Below, piece by piece: positions 1-11,876 of a stretch of 64,000 bases of DNA (positions are counted from its first letter, which is position 1; every line of letters begins with the position of its first letter). The position numbers and the translations under genes were made by a program. The notes under the pieces are model-generated. The model was not told the DNA's origin. It worked only from the letters and a program-made list of their open reading frames with translations, and ran no database searches. The DNA is taken from assembly GCA_030144725.1 (NCBI GenBank), contig JASKMD010000021.1, positions 4,038,825-4,102,824 of the forward strand, in the 5' to 3' direction. Source of the stretch: Haematococcus lacustris. Its lineage: Eukaryota; Chlorophyta; Chlorophyceae; Chlamydomonadales; Haematococcaceae.

Positions 1-117
1 TGTGTTGCATGTTGCACCAGCCGCCGTTGCGGGCTCTGCCACTGTTGTAAACCAATATCCCTAACAGGCTGGTCCAATCGACTAGCGATCCTATGCCTAT
101 TCCTTCTTTCTATCACT

Positions 118-215
118 CCGAAGGTGAAAGTACCCAACCCCGACAGGATTCGATCTAGGGACCTCTCGTTAATCGTTAACTGCAGCGACCTGGTGTATTA
201 ACAAAAGTGGTTGCC
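118..215 (-). other. Weak tRNA-like (SINE-head?) segment
   Basis: On the minus strand the sequence GATCGAATCC resembles a tRNA B-box, followed by CTGTCGG. The T-stem does not pair and no seven-base acceptor stem closes, so this is not a functional tRNA. It might be the decayed head of a tRNA-derived SINE. The rest of 1-324 shows nothing I recognise. Confidence 0.15.
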
Positions 216-324
216 AACGAACACGTAACAGCCGGCCAACACCATCGCAGGTGACAAGAAGCATCACATTGCGCGGCTTCGCCGCGCCTATAGAGCTTCG
301 CCTACGTAAAACTCAATTACACTA

Positions 325-521
325 GATAATGGAGTCGCTAGGGTCGTTTCAGGTGGTTGAAAAAGGCTCGGTCTCGGCCCTGGCGCGGGACAGCTCTCGA
401 CCTCAGCCAGCGGCCACGTCGCTACGCTCCGTGTCCGCTGGCTTCGGTCTCGAGCTGCCCCGCGCCAGGGCCTCGACCTCGCCTTTTTAAACCGCCTAAA
501 ACGACCCGCGACACCATTATC
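325..521. mobile_element. Foldback MITE (197 bp, TA target duplication)
   Basis: The two halves form an imperfect inverted repeat with arms of about 90 bp. The outermost bases are GATAATGG on the left and its complement CCATTATC on the right, and the loop lies near 420-435. TA flanks both ends (323-324 and 522-523), as expected of Tc1/mariner-type insertion. There is no coding capacity. The arms differ at roughly one position in seven, so the copy is not fresh. Mariner parentage is inferred only from the TA duplication. Confidence 0.7.
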
Positions 522-650
522 TACTAATTAATACCTCTAGTACCGGTATTAATACCTCTACTACCCAAAACATCAGGCAGATATAAATATCGGGCACGCC
601 CTATCGGCGACTGTTGTCACTGCATGGATGGCATGGCTTGAACACAAACC

Positions 651-1420
651 AGGGCTGGGCATACAGCGATACAGAGATACAGATACAGTTTCTGTAGCTT
701 CCGTTTCTGTATGATACAGGCCGGCCGGGCTGTAAGATACAGCCCAACCGACTGTATCGGGGAATCTTTTTTGTTTTCGCCCCTTTTTTTTTAAACTTGC
801 TTGCCTTTGGCCAATCTATTCAGCGAACTTGCACGGACTTCGTGGTTGTATCCCCACTACTCATGCCGGTTCGTGGTTGTATCCCCACTACTCATGCCAC
901 CATTCATACCGCTCCAGCCTGACTAGCTCCAGCCCCAAGATCACATCATGCCTATGTTACTTCTTTATGATGGTAGCTTTCTTCACTCGGAGATGCCGTA
1001 AGGCTGGTGCTGCAGCCACTCCTCAAACTCAGCACGCTCCTCCTCACTCGACCTTGTCTGTCCCCTTGTGCCCTTGAGCGCCCTCCGGTTGAAGTAGATG
1101 TAGGAGCTCATCCACATCCTGTCCATCAACATTGACTGGCGGTGGTCGCTCCAGATGTGCTTGAAAGTGCTGAACACCCGTTCGGTGGACGCGGAAGTAG
1201 CAGGGATGCTCAGTAGCCTCATAGCCACGTCTCGCAACACACCAAAGCCGTGGCCATAAGTCTGCCACCACAAGCATGGATTTGAGTCGCTCCAGATGTG
1301 CTCCAGATGTGCTTTGTGAACTGCGCATGCCAGCTGTGGCACCTGGCAGCATGCATCAGGCACGGTGGCAGTGCTCGGCGACTGTTGCCACTGCATGGAT
1401 GGCATGGCTTGAACACCCAA
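651..1420 (-). mobile_element. hAT-family transposon remnant (C-terminal transposase and one end)
   Basis: The minus-strand frame 1420-983 reads SIPATSASTERVFSTF followed by a segment around SSYIYFNRRAL. This is the signature of the hAT C-terminal dimerisation domain. Downstream, near 651, the sequence CAGGGCTGGGCATACAG resembles a hAT terminal inverted repeat, followed by repeated GATACAG words. The N-terminal transposase, including the RNase-H-like catalytic core, is absent, so the copy is dead. A 45-bp direct repeat flanks it (about 603-645 and 1376-1420). The frame contains a local duplication (HIWSDS/HIWSDH). Confidence 0.6.
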
Positions 1421-2353
1421 ACCCTATGACATGCACCTTCATGTCGAGCAGCTTAAGTGTAGGCAGGACTGGCCTATCAGCCCAGTGGCATGCTGGTCAG
1501 GAGGGGTGGATGTCAGGCAGCAGTGTTGGCCAGTGGCTGGGCCCGAACTCAGTGTATCAGGGATGCAGGCCCTTAGGCAGGAGTGTGTTTGCATGCTGCA
1601 GGGTGGGCAGGACAGGGAGGGCGTCCAGGGGCCACAGAGTGAGAGAGAATAGGGAGGTGGGCAGCATGCATGGCTCGGGCAATGAGATCAACACTGTGAT
1701 GTGTGATGCTGCTTGCTGCAACCTGCCATGTAAGCTATGATCAGAGTACGTTTCTACCTCTGATGTGATCAAAACACCATACCCTGAGCACTTACAGTGT
1801 TTCGAGGTCATGTTCAGATTTGTCGAACTTCGTTCCAAGATATTCGTCATATCAATATCCGTGCCCAAGTCTCTTGCTCGGTTTGGACATGCACTTGTGC
1901 AGTATATTCATGCCAGCGGTTGCGATGAAGGTTTATGTGAATGTTATGTGGACTGTTTTGCAACAATGTCATGCTTGCATGCAGTGCCTTTCACACTGCG
2001 AGCCGTGTATATGGACGGCCACAGGTATATGGACGACCTCGATTGACACACAGCAGTTACCCAGAGGTCCAACGAATATGGCCTCCTCGTTGCGCACGCC
2101 TGCTTCGTCGTGAATTCCCACGCAAATGACAGCATATCATGGTCCAAACAACGGGTCTATGGAACCCACACACCTGCCTCCTAAGTCTGTTTCGGCCATC
2201 TCCATCGACAACCCTCCCAGTTCACAGCTGTGGCCCAGACAAACAGGGTCCGAAACACAAATTGCAGCATATAAGCAGACTGCACGGTAGGCCAGCAACG
2301 TTTTTGCCCTTCATCTGAAATAGCGACTGCACAGCTCAGCTTTCCGAGTGCGC
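1421..2353. other. No gene recognised; upstream region of kinase 1
   Basis: Short open frames occur on both strands without conserved motifs or splice-supported continuation. The last few hundred bases should hold the promoter of the kinase starting at 2354. I see no clear TATA element. Confidence 0.4.
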
Positions 2354-5300
2354 ATGCCCAGGCGGAGCGTGGCAAAGCAAATATCGACCCTCTTTAAAGG
2401 CCTGTTCAAGAGCAAAGCCTCTGGCGATGGCATGGAAACGAGGGCACTCAGCGCATTGGCCCCCGGGGAGCAGCGTACCGGGCACTGGGCTGGAGAACCC
2501 ATCTCGGTCGTGCCATCAGGCTCCTCCGTGAAGGGGACACATGCGTCCAGCACAGCCGCTTTGGAGATTGAGGTTTGCCCAGATGCCAGGGGCCATGCTG
2601 CCTCCATGAAAGGCCTGACAAAGCGAGCCATGGCCCTGGCCTGCAGGTGGCCGCCGCAATGAAACGAGCTGCTTCCATTACTGGCCGCCAGGCCGCACCC
2701 TCCACACTGTTAGTCATGGCAGCTGATGTGCCCCGGTCCATGGTGCGTCAATCCTGGAATTTGCGTGACTATACGATTCTGGAAAAGCTGTACACAGGTG
2801 GGACTTGGTAGCTTCTCCATTAGTAAACAGCTTACACAGCTGCATCGGCCCCAGGGTTGTCATCATTCCTTCATTGCCCCACAGAGATAATGCAGTCATG
2901 TGCTGCACTTTCCATCCAATCACAAGCTACTGTGAGAAAGTACTCCTGCTGGCATGTTCACCTACCATGCCCTGCAGGATATGCTAGCAATGTCTACAAG
3001 GCAGTATGCAAGTTCTCAGGAGAAACGGTATGCCTCAAGTCCTATGCTCTTGGCTCGCTTTGCGAACTCAACCGATTTCAGGCAAGTGCATTGACGCCCC
3101 ATCTGTGTTTTGGAAGTCACTGCTTGTACGGCATCTGGCTCTACTACGACTTGAATGCGACCATATGTAAATGTCCTTCACTTATTACCCTGAGCATGTG
3201 TATGTTGCATGTGGTGCTGCTTCCTGGTTGTGCGCTTTGCCGCATGGAGGTCAGATGTAGCTCTTGACAAGAGCGGTCTATGCAGGCTAAGCAGACACCA
3301 CGTGCACGGGCAGATACAGGCTGCCTACCTTGGCTGTGCTGGCTGACAGATTTTTCGGGAGGTCAAGCTCCATAGCGGGCTCAGCCACGAGCACATCATC
3401 CGCCTGTTTGGCGCCTTCCAGCAGGCCGACCAGGTGGTCTTGGTGCAGGAGTTCGCAGATGCAGGAGACCTGTTCAGCCTGCTTCACAAGTGAGCGCGCA
3501 GGCGCACTGCTCAGCCTCACTATTTGGCAGCCAGTCTCCCACTCCCCCTGCTGCTCACTGCCATAACAACGACCATCATCCCGCTCACTCCCACAATGCC
3601 TGGGAACCATTGCTCAGCCTCCCAGCAGCTGCTGTCTGCTGGTGCTCTATGAATGTACTGGGAATTGATGGCTGCAGATACGGTGGCAAGCTGCCTGAGC
3701 GCAATGCTGTGGAGCTAGTGCTGCACCCTTTCTTGCTGGTGCTCAATTACCTGCACAGCAATGGTGTGGCACACAGGTAGGAGGTGTATGCTGCATCCTC
3801 CAATGTAACACTGTGACGCAGAGCAGCTGAGATACCTAGCAGCACTAGACAGCTGCAACGAGGCGCAAGGAACCGCACATTGAGTGTGTATGTGCAGGCT
3901 GTTGGAGTGCAGGTTGCCTATGCATGCCGCGGCAAAGCTCAAGCCAGCCTAGCATCACAAAGTAAATACAAGGCAGGCAGGCAGGCAGCTGCAGCTAGCC
4001 TCCGCATCACAGTCAATTGCAAGCGAGCTGGGGGAGCCTCAAGCAAGCTGCTCACAAACTGCAGTCCACCCAGTCAGCATCAGCTTGCTTGCGCAGCAGT
4101 TTGTGTTGGTGTTGTAGCAGCACTAGCCACACCGTCACGCCACATGGGACTGCCCTGGCATGCACAGCAACCAGTACTACCCTCAGCCGGTACAAGCTCT
4201 GCTGGCGGTGTCCAGCTGGCACAAGCAATGTGCGGCCTGCCAGCAGTGCAGGGCAGTGGTCCTACTTCCCCTGTTGCCGGCTGTTAGGGACCCACCACCT
4301 CCAAGTCCGAGTCCAGGGATCCTCATGCGGCAGTCCTCCTCTCCTCAAACCATTCTGCCTTGCACGAGCCAGTTGTTTGACCCTCATTATGACAACAGCC
4401 TAGCCAAGCAAAGCCTGGCAAAACCTCCACTAGACAATACAAGAAATTTAGCAACCAAGGCAGAAGTAGTCTGGCTTGAGGGGTTTGGCCTTTGATGACC
4501 CTGCTCCTGCCTCTGCTCGCAGAGACATCAAGCCCGGTGCGTGATGGCGGCGCTATGAAGCTCGCCCCCACCATGCGACCATGCACATGCTCAGCGCCTG
4601 CATGGGCAAATATGAGGAGGCAAAGGGGTTCCTTGCACACTGTGCATGGTCTCATGCAGGCTGCCCTACCCTTACCTCCTTGTGCTCTACTGTCTCTGCC
4701 CACTGCAGAGAACATCTTGTTTACAGCGGACATGCGGCTTAAGCTGTGTGACTTTGGGCTAGCCATCAACATGCGTGAAGAGCGGGCAGTGACACGCGCA
4801 GGCACATTGGAGTGAGTGTGGCAGGGGGTTGGCTGGCACAGGGATAGCTGGATCGGCGTTACTTGGACCGGCTGCGCACTCTTGTCGAGCTTACTCACAA
4901 AATGTGAATACAAACCAAGGCAGGTACCTGACCCTAAAGCCATAAGATCACAACAGCTTCCTGGGACTGCCTGTCAAATTGAAGGATGACCTTGTGGCCA
5001 GACCAGCAGACTGCAACACAATGCGCAAAGGCGGCCCCAAGTCAGTAAAGCCATCCTTGGCCCCTTGGGCAATGCATGCCAGAAGAGATCACTAGATGCA
5101 CTTCTGCCTACCTCTTACCCTTCTGCCTGATCTTTACCCTCCTGCCTGCCTCCTTGCCCACTGACCTCCTGCCTGCTTGCCTGCCGCTTGCCTGCAGGTA
5201 CATGAGCCCTGAGGTGAGCTGCTGGGGCCATGTCCTCCATGCCTGGTACTCAGCACTAGGGCAGGGGCGAGTACACAGGCTGCTGCAGCCGTCATTGCCC

Positions 5301-8136
5301 TGGCACCACCTGGCCCACTGCCTTTGCACTTGTCCTCTTGCAAACACGCATGGCCATGTCAAGATGTTTGCCAGGTGACCCTCTAGCCATTTTCCTCACG
5401 CCTCTTGTGTGCGTGACGCCGCCTCTGCAACATCTCTGTAGCTACACACATCCTCTGCTTTGCTACAATCTGCTGCCTTGATGTGTGCTCAGGTGTTGAA
5501 CTGCCCCTTTAAGCAGAAACCAGACGAGAACAAGGAGAACAGTGCGCTTCACTACTCCTTCCATGCAGATACGGTGAGACAGCACCTTCCTTATCAATCC
5601 AAAGGACAAATTCAGTATACAGGCTCACCCCTTCCTACCCCACTAATATGTGCCCAGCAGACACGGTGAGACAGCAGCAGCAGCAGCTCTTACTGTTCTG
5701 GGCCAGACTCCTACCCTACTGAGACCTCAGCCATCAGCCTGCGGTCTTGCTCTAACCCTCCAGGGGCAGAAACAAGTGCCTCCAGCAGCAGCACCATTAA
5801 GGCCAGCTGGCGGTGAGGACCAGGGGTTCTGCGGTCCAAATAGTCATCATAACTCAGGGATGGTCAACACAACTCATGGCGGTCACCAGCTGTAGGAGGT
5901 GGCAGAGCAATACCAGTGCAAGCCCGTTCAGATTACACCCCGGCAGGACCCTTCACTACCCACCAGCAGCTCACCGAGCCCACTCACAACAGTGAGGGTG
6001 GCTGCATGAAGCTTCCATCCCTGACAGCAACAGTCAGGGCTCACAGCCATCGCCCCAGCGTCGGTCATGCTCTAGGTGTACGTCCCAGCAAGGCAGATGC
6101 AGCTTCCTGCTGGAAAAAGCACCTCCCCTCCAGCTCCCCACTTCAGCTATTCCCTGTCTGCCGCTGTCCCAGGGAGTTTGCCCACTTACTCCTCCACCAC
6201 TAGTAGACCCTGCTGTGCTTGGGCCTAAATGTCTGCCTACATGGCATGACCCGTGGGTTTGCCTGCACCTGACCTGGCCTGGCCGCTGCTGACCCCCTGG
6301 GGCTTCCTGGTGTGCAGTGGGCAGTAGGCGTGCTGAGCTATGAGCTGCTGGTGGGCCTGCCGCCCTTCAGCGACAACAACCGCTCCACAGTGGAGGCCAA
6401 GATCAGATTGCAGGTTAGGCGGGTCTTACAGGCACTAGGGCTGTGGACTGATGCTGGGTCAGCATGTGGGTGGTCTGTGACGCACAGGTTAGAGTGTGAT
6501 CAAAGCTGCCAAATGCAAAATCACCACGTGTGCTCATGACCTGAGTGCCCTGGACTCACCCTATCAACAGAGCTGTGCCGCTAGCCCTAGCCACCCGCCC
6601 TTTACCCTGTAGCACGTAGCCCTATGCCCTGTCGCATGCCAGTCGCGGGTGTAGCAGGGCCAGGAGAGCTGCCTTGATGGCAGAGCTGTGTGTGGCCGCT
6701 GTGCAGACGCCTCGGTTTCCCAGCAAAATGTCAGAACTGGCACGCAACTTCATCAGCCAGGCCCTGGAGAAGGACCCCTTGGAGCGCCCCTCAGTGCATG
6801 ACATGCTTCACCACAAGTGCGTGCACAAGCCCTGTAGCAGCAGCAAGCTCCCGGGACCCACTACCCAGCCTGACCGTGCTCCCAGGCAGACTGAGGTTTC
6901 ACTGATCATCAAATGGTCGCATGCCGCAATGCGCACAGAGCACGGGAAGCCAAATGTACTATGCTGCTTTTGAACAAGGAAAGGCAAATGCAACACATCA
7001 CAGCGGCACAAAGTAGGGTGATGCAGGGTAGGTAGGAGAGGCAGGAGGGCAGCCACCCCAGCTAGCCTGTGTGCCTGGTTGTCTCAGGTGGATCAAGACT
7101 TACAGGCGCAGCTCGTCTGTACGCCAGCTGCCAGGTCGCCACGCCAACAGCGGGGGCGGCAGCAAGGCAGGGTCGAGCATCTCCAGCCAGTGCATCCCTG
7201 AGCAAGACGACCCGGGCAGCTCAGCCACCAGCCCCACAACATCGCCGGTAGTCACCTGGTCACCTGACCCAATGGTAAGGTCAGGGATGTGAGGGAGGGA
7301 AGTCTAGCTTGCATTCACGCTGCGCCCTCCCTGGAGAGTGATGCAGCGATGTGGTGTGGGGCAGAGAGGTATCGTCAGCTCCGCTGTGCTCCCCTGAGCA
7401 CCCTCCTGCTGCCCACACATGATGAGGTCCCTGTTGCCCTAGAAGCTGTCGTCTCAGACCTGATCAGACTTGCAACCTGCTTTGACCACGGCTGACCACA
7501 CCTTGGTCCCTCTAGACTGCAGTGTTCCTTTGCGGCATCCTGACGGGCATTGTTCATGCTTGTTATGGACTGCCTTCCCCATGTGATGTGTAAATGCGTT
7601 ACAATGTGCACACTGCATATGGACAGCCGACCAATCCCAGGCAGGCACAAGCATTGCATGCAGTCAATATCCTCCTTGACATTCCCCAACCCTCTAAAGC
7701 CCCTCCCACTCCCTGTTTGTCTCACCCTGGCTCCTGCTCCTCTCACCATCCCCTCCCCTAGTGAGCCTGCTGGCTGCTGCCCATCTTGTCCCCCCCGCCC
7801 CCTAATGAGCCCCCCAGCTGCAACCCACCTCGTTCCCTCTTCTCCGGATCAGCTTCTCTTCTGTATGCCTGGCATGACTTTCCTGATTGTCTGCCCTTGC
7901 AGCCAGACAGCCCCAGCACCCCGCCGACGCCTCCTGTCTCACACCACAAAGCCGTCACCTCCACTAAGAGCTTCACTGCCGGGGCCCTGCCACGCGGGGC
8001 ACACCGCCCCAGCAGCTTAGCAACCGCCCTGGCAGCAAACCATGCAGCAGGTGGCCTGCTCCATGGCCAGCCGCCACGGTTCTTTGACATTCCAGGCCAG
8101 TTGCACAACCAGATTGAAGAGGAGGGGGAGGACTAG
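2354..8136 (+). CDS. Aurora-like serine/threonine protein kinase (kinase 1), 13 exons, 516 aa
   Basis: Exons by splice consensus and phase: 2354-2569, 2647-2797, 2978-3081, 3350-3489, 3678-3776, 4523-4536, 4709-4811, 5198-5213, 5493-5573, 6318-6413, 6707-6816, 7088-7274 and 7903-8136. Phases agree throughout. A basic N-terminus (MPRRSVAKQISTLFKGLFKS) precedes the kinase domain. It has the Gly loop YTGYASNVYKA, a beta-3 Lys in TVCLKSYA, the alphaC Glu in FREVKLHS, the catalytic loop HRDIKPEN, DFG in CDFGLAI, and an activation segment with TRAGTLEYMSPEV (SPE instead of APE). The last lobe ends MLHHKWIKTY. A low-complexity Ser/Pro tail follows. The closest family by pattern is Aurora/Aurora-like; all catalytic residues are present, so it should be active. 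Intron 3 has a GC donor (CAG|GCAAGT). The paralogue lies at 42.7-35.1 kb on the other strand. The exact substrate is unknown. Confidence 0.85.
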
Positions 8137-10616
8137 GCACCGATAGGCAGGTGGCCAGCATAGTGGCAGTGCTGCATGGCACCCGCATAGTGGCAGTGCT
8201 GCATACCACTTGACCCTACCCCTTGACCCTACCCCAGCAAACAACTCCCTTGTGGTCCCTAGTGGTCCCGCATAGTAGTCCTTGGTGAGGGAGGAGGTGC
8301 TGGATGGCACATCACTGCCCTCATCAGGGAAGGTGGTGGAACGCCATATGCTCCTGGACCCCTTGGCCTGGCCGGTGCTGCCTCCCAGTCTTTACATTTG
8401 GCTTCACATTAGAGCGAACTTAGTAATAGGGGCATGTTCAGGTCCAGTACTTGCCATTGAGCTCACTTGGCTCATTGCATTACAGTGCTTCATTAGCCAG
8501 AGCTGGCCACCCTGTCAACCAGGTGGCCACGAGCTGCATTGACACAGTATGGCAAGATGTCATGCGTTTGCGGTGTGTGGGCTGTGTATGAGACTCTTTC
8601 ATTGCCCACTTTCTAGACTCAACACCACCTGCTTCGCCTCAAAGCACCTTGTGCCACAACTGGGAACAATGATGGCTAGATGTCAGGTTAGACAAGCAAG
8701 GGGAAAATTGGGTACCATGCTGTTCTCCACATCCAGGCCACCATTTGCTACCGCGATTGCACCGCTAGCTTCAGCGTGCTAAAATAGTGAGCGGCACCGA
8801 TAGAGGCTCAATATGGGTGTTTGTGCCTGAAATTGTGTCCACGCAATAAGGTCGCTGTAGGTAGCTACATACATACGTAGAAAGTCAAAGGCCGGGGCCC
8901 GTCTCTCTCGCTGGCCAGGTCCGTTCAGTCGGTTGTACTGGGTAGCTCGGCTCTCTAGCTCCCGCAAAGCTGTGAATGTTAACAATGCCCCGCAACCAAC
9001 ACAAGCTCCAGCTCCGAACCCTCCTATCTAACAACATGTGCGGCAGACATTGCCTGAAAAGCTGTTTGCGGCTGGCCCGTCCGGCCCTCAACCTTGCCTG
9101 GGCTATGTTAGCGATGGGGCCCTTCCAGCGGACCCAGCAATGCTTCGCTTCGAGCGATGCAACATGCTTAAAATGCTTCAAGTGCGGCTAGCATCGACCG
9201 AAAGGTCCATCGCCGACTCCGACGGCAGGAGTAGGGTCGTCGCTACTGTTATCATAGATATGGCGGGCTGAAAGGACTTCAGTTCGGGGAAAAGGCCCCT
9301 GGCATGGCCGAATCTTAGCTGTTTTTCAAGTTTATCTGATTACTACTAGCACACGCATCAGTTTGCAGGCATATCTATGATATCGATGGACATACTTGAT
9401 GCGGTTCCCCCGTATTCATTGCAGGGCATTTGGGACGTTTGGCATACAGTTGAGGCTTCTGGCAGTGTGTCCCTCACCACCCTCGCCATAGACCGGGCTA
9501 ATGCATGTTAGGGTCAACTCAGCGCCAGGATGTGAGTGTGTGGTACATCTAGCTGCTGACGAAATTTCAGGTCCAAAGCCTCGTGGCGTACCCCCTCAAC
9601 CCGGCCATGAGACAAGCCCCTAGCAAGCAGCATGCAGCTCACAGAGCTCGACACCCAGGAGGCACCCGGACATCGCCGCGACAGCACACCTACTCCAGGG
9701 CGCATAACCAGAGAGATGGAGTGCTTCTGACATTGCCGGAGCCATCGAACATTGGACGGGGTCGCGGACCAGCCGATCACCGTAGGCCTGTTCCTCTGAG
9801 CCGATGCTAAGCTGTACGGCGCTGCGGCAAGGCGTGCAACTCTTACATCGTGAAGCGGTGTATAGAGTTAGTTAGGTCCGTCCGAAAAATGGGCATTTTT
9901 TGGCTTGCTTGTCTAACCTGACTAGATGATAGGTTGAATTACTAGGTGCATGAAGATTACGCATATGTGAAGGCTGCAACATGCTGAGGGGCAGACGGGA
10001 TGTCGCTGACAATATCACACTTCATTGTGCTATGCACAAAGAACTGTAAACATTGTAAGACCCAATGAACCAAGGCTGGTAGCAGATGTCGTCATGGGGA
10101 CGTGCTGTGATAATGGACCATTTCCAAATGATTGCCAATGCACTAGACACTGGGATTGCCCATGCACTGCAGACCTTGGGATTGCCAATGCACTGCAGAC
10201 CTTGGGATATAGGAGAGGATGTGAATCCTGAGAGCAGAGTCACGAGGCAGTTCATGGTTGAGTAATGTGCCAGGAAGCGTGTTGCCAGTTTTTATGTCTA
10301 GATTTTAGGCAGCTAGTCGTTGACCAGCTTGCAGCCCTGCAAATACCACCCATAGGGAATAGCACTGGACTTATAGCTGCAAACGGGATCAGTAGCAGGG
10401 TAGTAGGCCTGATGTCACCCTAGCGCAGCCTCCAGCTCCAGCCACCTTGGGGACAACACCATGTAATATGTATGTAATGGACCCCACTTCCGCACCACTC
10501 CGGTTGCCGGCATTCCGGTTAGATGGCCACCTGATGCACATCCCAACACGGCCACTCCGCTTGGATAATGTTACTAAATCCCTGAGATGCTCCCGAAGAG
10601 GAAACGCAAGGTGGTG
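8137..10616. other. No gene recognised; short duplications
   Basis: At 8150-8240 there are tandem duplications (GCATAGTGGCAGTGCTGCAT twice; CCTTGACCCTACC twice). At 8240-8305 lies a motif shared with kinase 2's intron near 41.9 kb. Between 10130 and 10205 a 25-30 bp unit around GATTGCCAATGCACTGCAGA is repeated three times. Frames at 8549-9271 and 9583-9810 have no recognisable motif. Part of this may be mobile-element relics. Confidence 0.4.
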
Positions 10617-11338
10617 GTTTCGCAAGGTGGTGGAGCAGCCCAGCAGGCCCAGCGCAGAACCCAGGCCTGACAGGCTGGTGATTGTGGATGAGTTCCGCAC
10701 CAGCCGTGTCAGCTCCTCAGTGCATGCCCGCCAGCCTTGCGAGCTGCACCTGCCACCTAACCAGCCCAGGCCAGCAGACTGGGTACCCCCAGCAGGCCAG
10801 GTCAACCCGTGGCTGGTGTGCCCAGCCTGGAGCCTGCGGCATGCAAAGTATGTGCGGGGCCTGTCATGGTGCCATCAGGTGCCGCCCAACCCTCCGCCCC
10901 CTGCCCCAGCCCAGGCCCCACCTCCCCCTCCCCCAGCCCAGGCCCCACCTCCCCCTCCCCCTGCCCAGGACCCCCCCCCCCCCCCCTGCCCAGGACCCCC
11001 CCCCTGCCCCAGCCCAGGCCCCCCCCTCTCCCCCAGCCCAGGCCCAGCCCCTCCCTGCAGCACCTGGCCCAGCTCCACCACCCCAGGCCCCCCCAGGGGG
11101 CAGGTGGCTGGACCGGGACACCAATGGGTGCCTGAACTTGCAGCGCATTGGGGAGAGCAGGCAGCGCCCCATAGAGCTGTGCCAATGGGATGACCTTGAG
11201 GCTCTGCCCTCCGTTGGCAAGGAGTACCAGCAAGGCTACAAGCGGGTCAATGACCGGCTGCCTAAGATCAGGCAGAGGCTGCACCGGGCTGCTGAGTACC
11301 GGCGGGGTATTGATGGACGGGCCCGCAACAATGCATAA
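10617..11338 (+). pseudogene. Fanzor copy 1: 5'-truncated C-terminal part (RuvC-III end)
   Basis: Homology to copy 2 (29.3-30.0 kb, minus) starts abruptly at about 10617 within FRKVVEQPSRPS. It then gives VIVDEFRTSRVSS, the degenerate zinc-binding region (VNPWLVCPAWS ... GLSWCH), a long Pro-rich linker, and the RuvC-III motif WLDRDTNGCLNLQRIGES. The C-terminus is YKRVNDRLPK ... RRGIDGRARNNA. RuvC-I and everything N-terminal is missing. The frame of the first half differs from that of the RuvC-III half; the shift falls in the C-homopolymer near 10970-10990, so the copy is broken or the run is mis-sequenced. The in-frame sequence upstream of 10617 is flanking DNA. Fanzors are eukaryotic TnpB relatives acting as RNA-guided DNA endonucleases. 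Family assignment is confident; function of this copy is unlikely. Confidence 0.8.
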
Positions 11339-11575
11339 GGCCCTAGTAGTTTCACACAGGCTGTTAGCCTTATAAGCATTTAAGCTGTTAGTTTTGATGA
11401 GGAGCCCAGTGGTCAAGGGGGGACTAGCCCCAGGAAAGAGTGCCATCGGAGTGGGGTTGGTAGTCATGAAGGGTGCGACCGAGGATGCTACAACTTGTTT
11501 GTAGTAGCTGAGTGAGATTACCCACAGCCCAACATGTTGTTCCTTGTTGAATAAGTTTTGTTGGTTCTGTGATAA
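11339..11575 (+). ncRNA. Candidate Fanzor guide-RNA (omega-RNA) region / element right end, copy 1
   Basis: This non-coding tail follows the Fanzor stop. It is conserved in copy 2 (29301 down to about 29090, minus) and in the solo fragment 35520-35310 (minus), ending in all three near GTTCCTTGTTGAAT(A/C)AGTTTTG. In Fanzor/TnpB elements the guide RNA is transcribed from the region after the ORF up to the element end, so this is the expected place. I have not folded it, and expression is unknown. Confidence 0.35.
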
Positions 11576-11876
11576 TGGGCCTCACTTCTATGCCATGCCG
11601 TCAGCCGTAACATAGAAACGCGCAACAGTCCAAGCAACACAGGGGTACAGCAATAGACAAGCTTCCCAATGACATGCACCGCGTCATTTGAAAGTAGGCG
11701 CATGACCGTGCATGAGCAACAATGCATTACAAACAGGTTGCTCACTCTGCTGCCTGTCCTGTCCTGTTGCCGTCTCCTGGTGGGGTAAGGAGCATCTGCC
11801 ACGTTTAAATACCAGTCTGATCCACAACACACATTCAGGCAATTCGCGCCTTCCCCATGATGCGGTGATGAGATCG

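Noticed and set aside
118..215. A true tRNA gene
   Set aside because: Only a B-box-like word is present and the stems do not pair; kept as a low-confidence SINE-like relic.
10447..10616. In-frame N-terminal extension of Fanzor copy 1
   Set aside because: It has no similarity to the matching part of copy 2; homology begins abruptly at about 10617, so this is flanking DNA.
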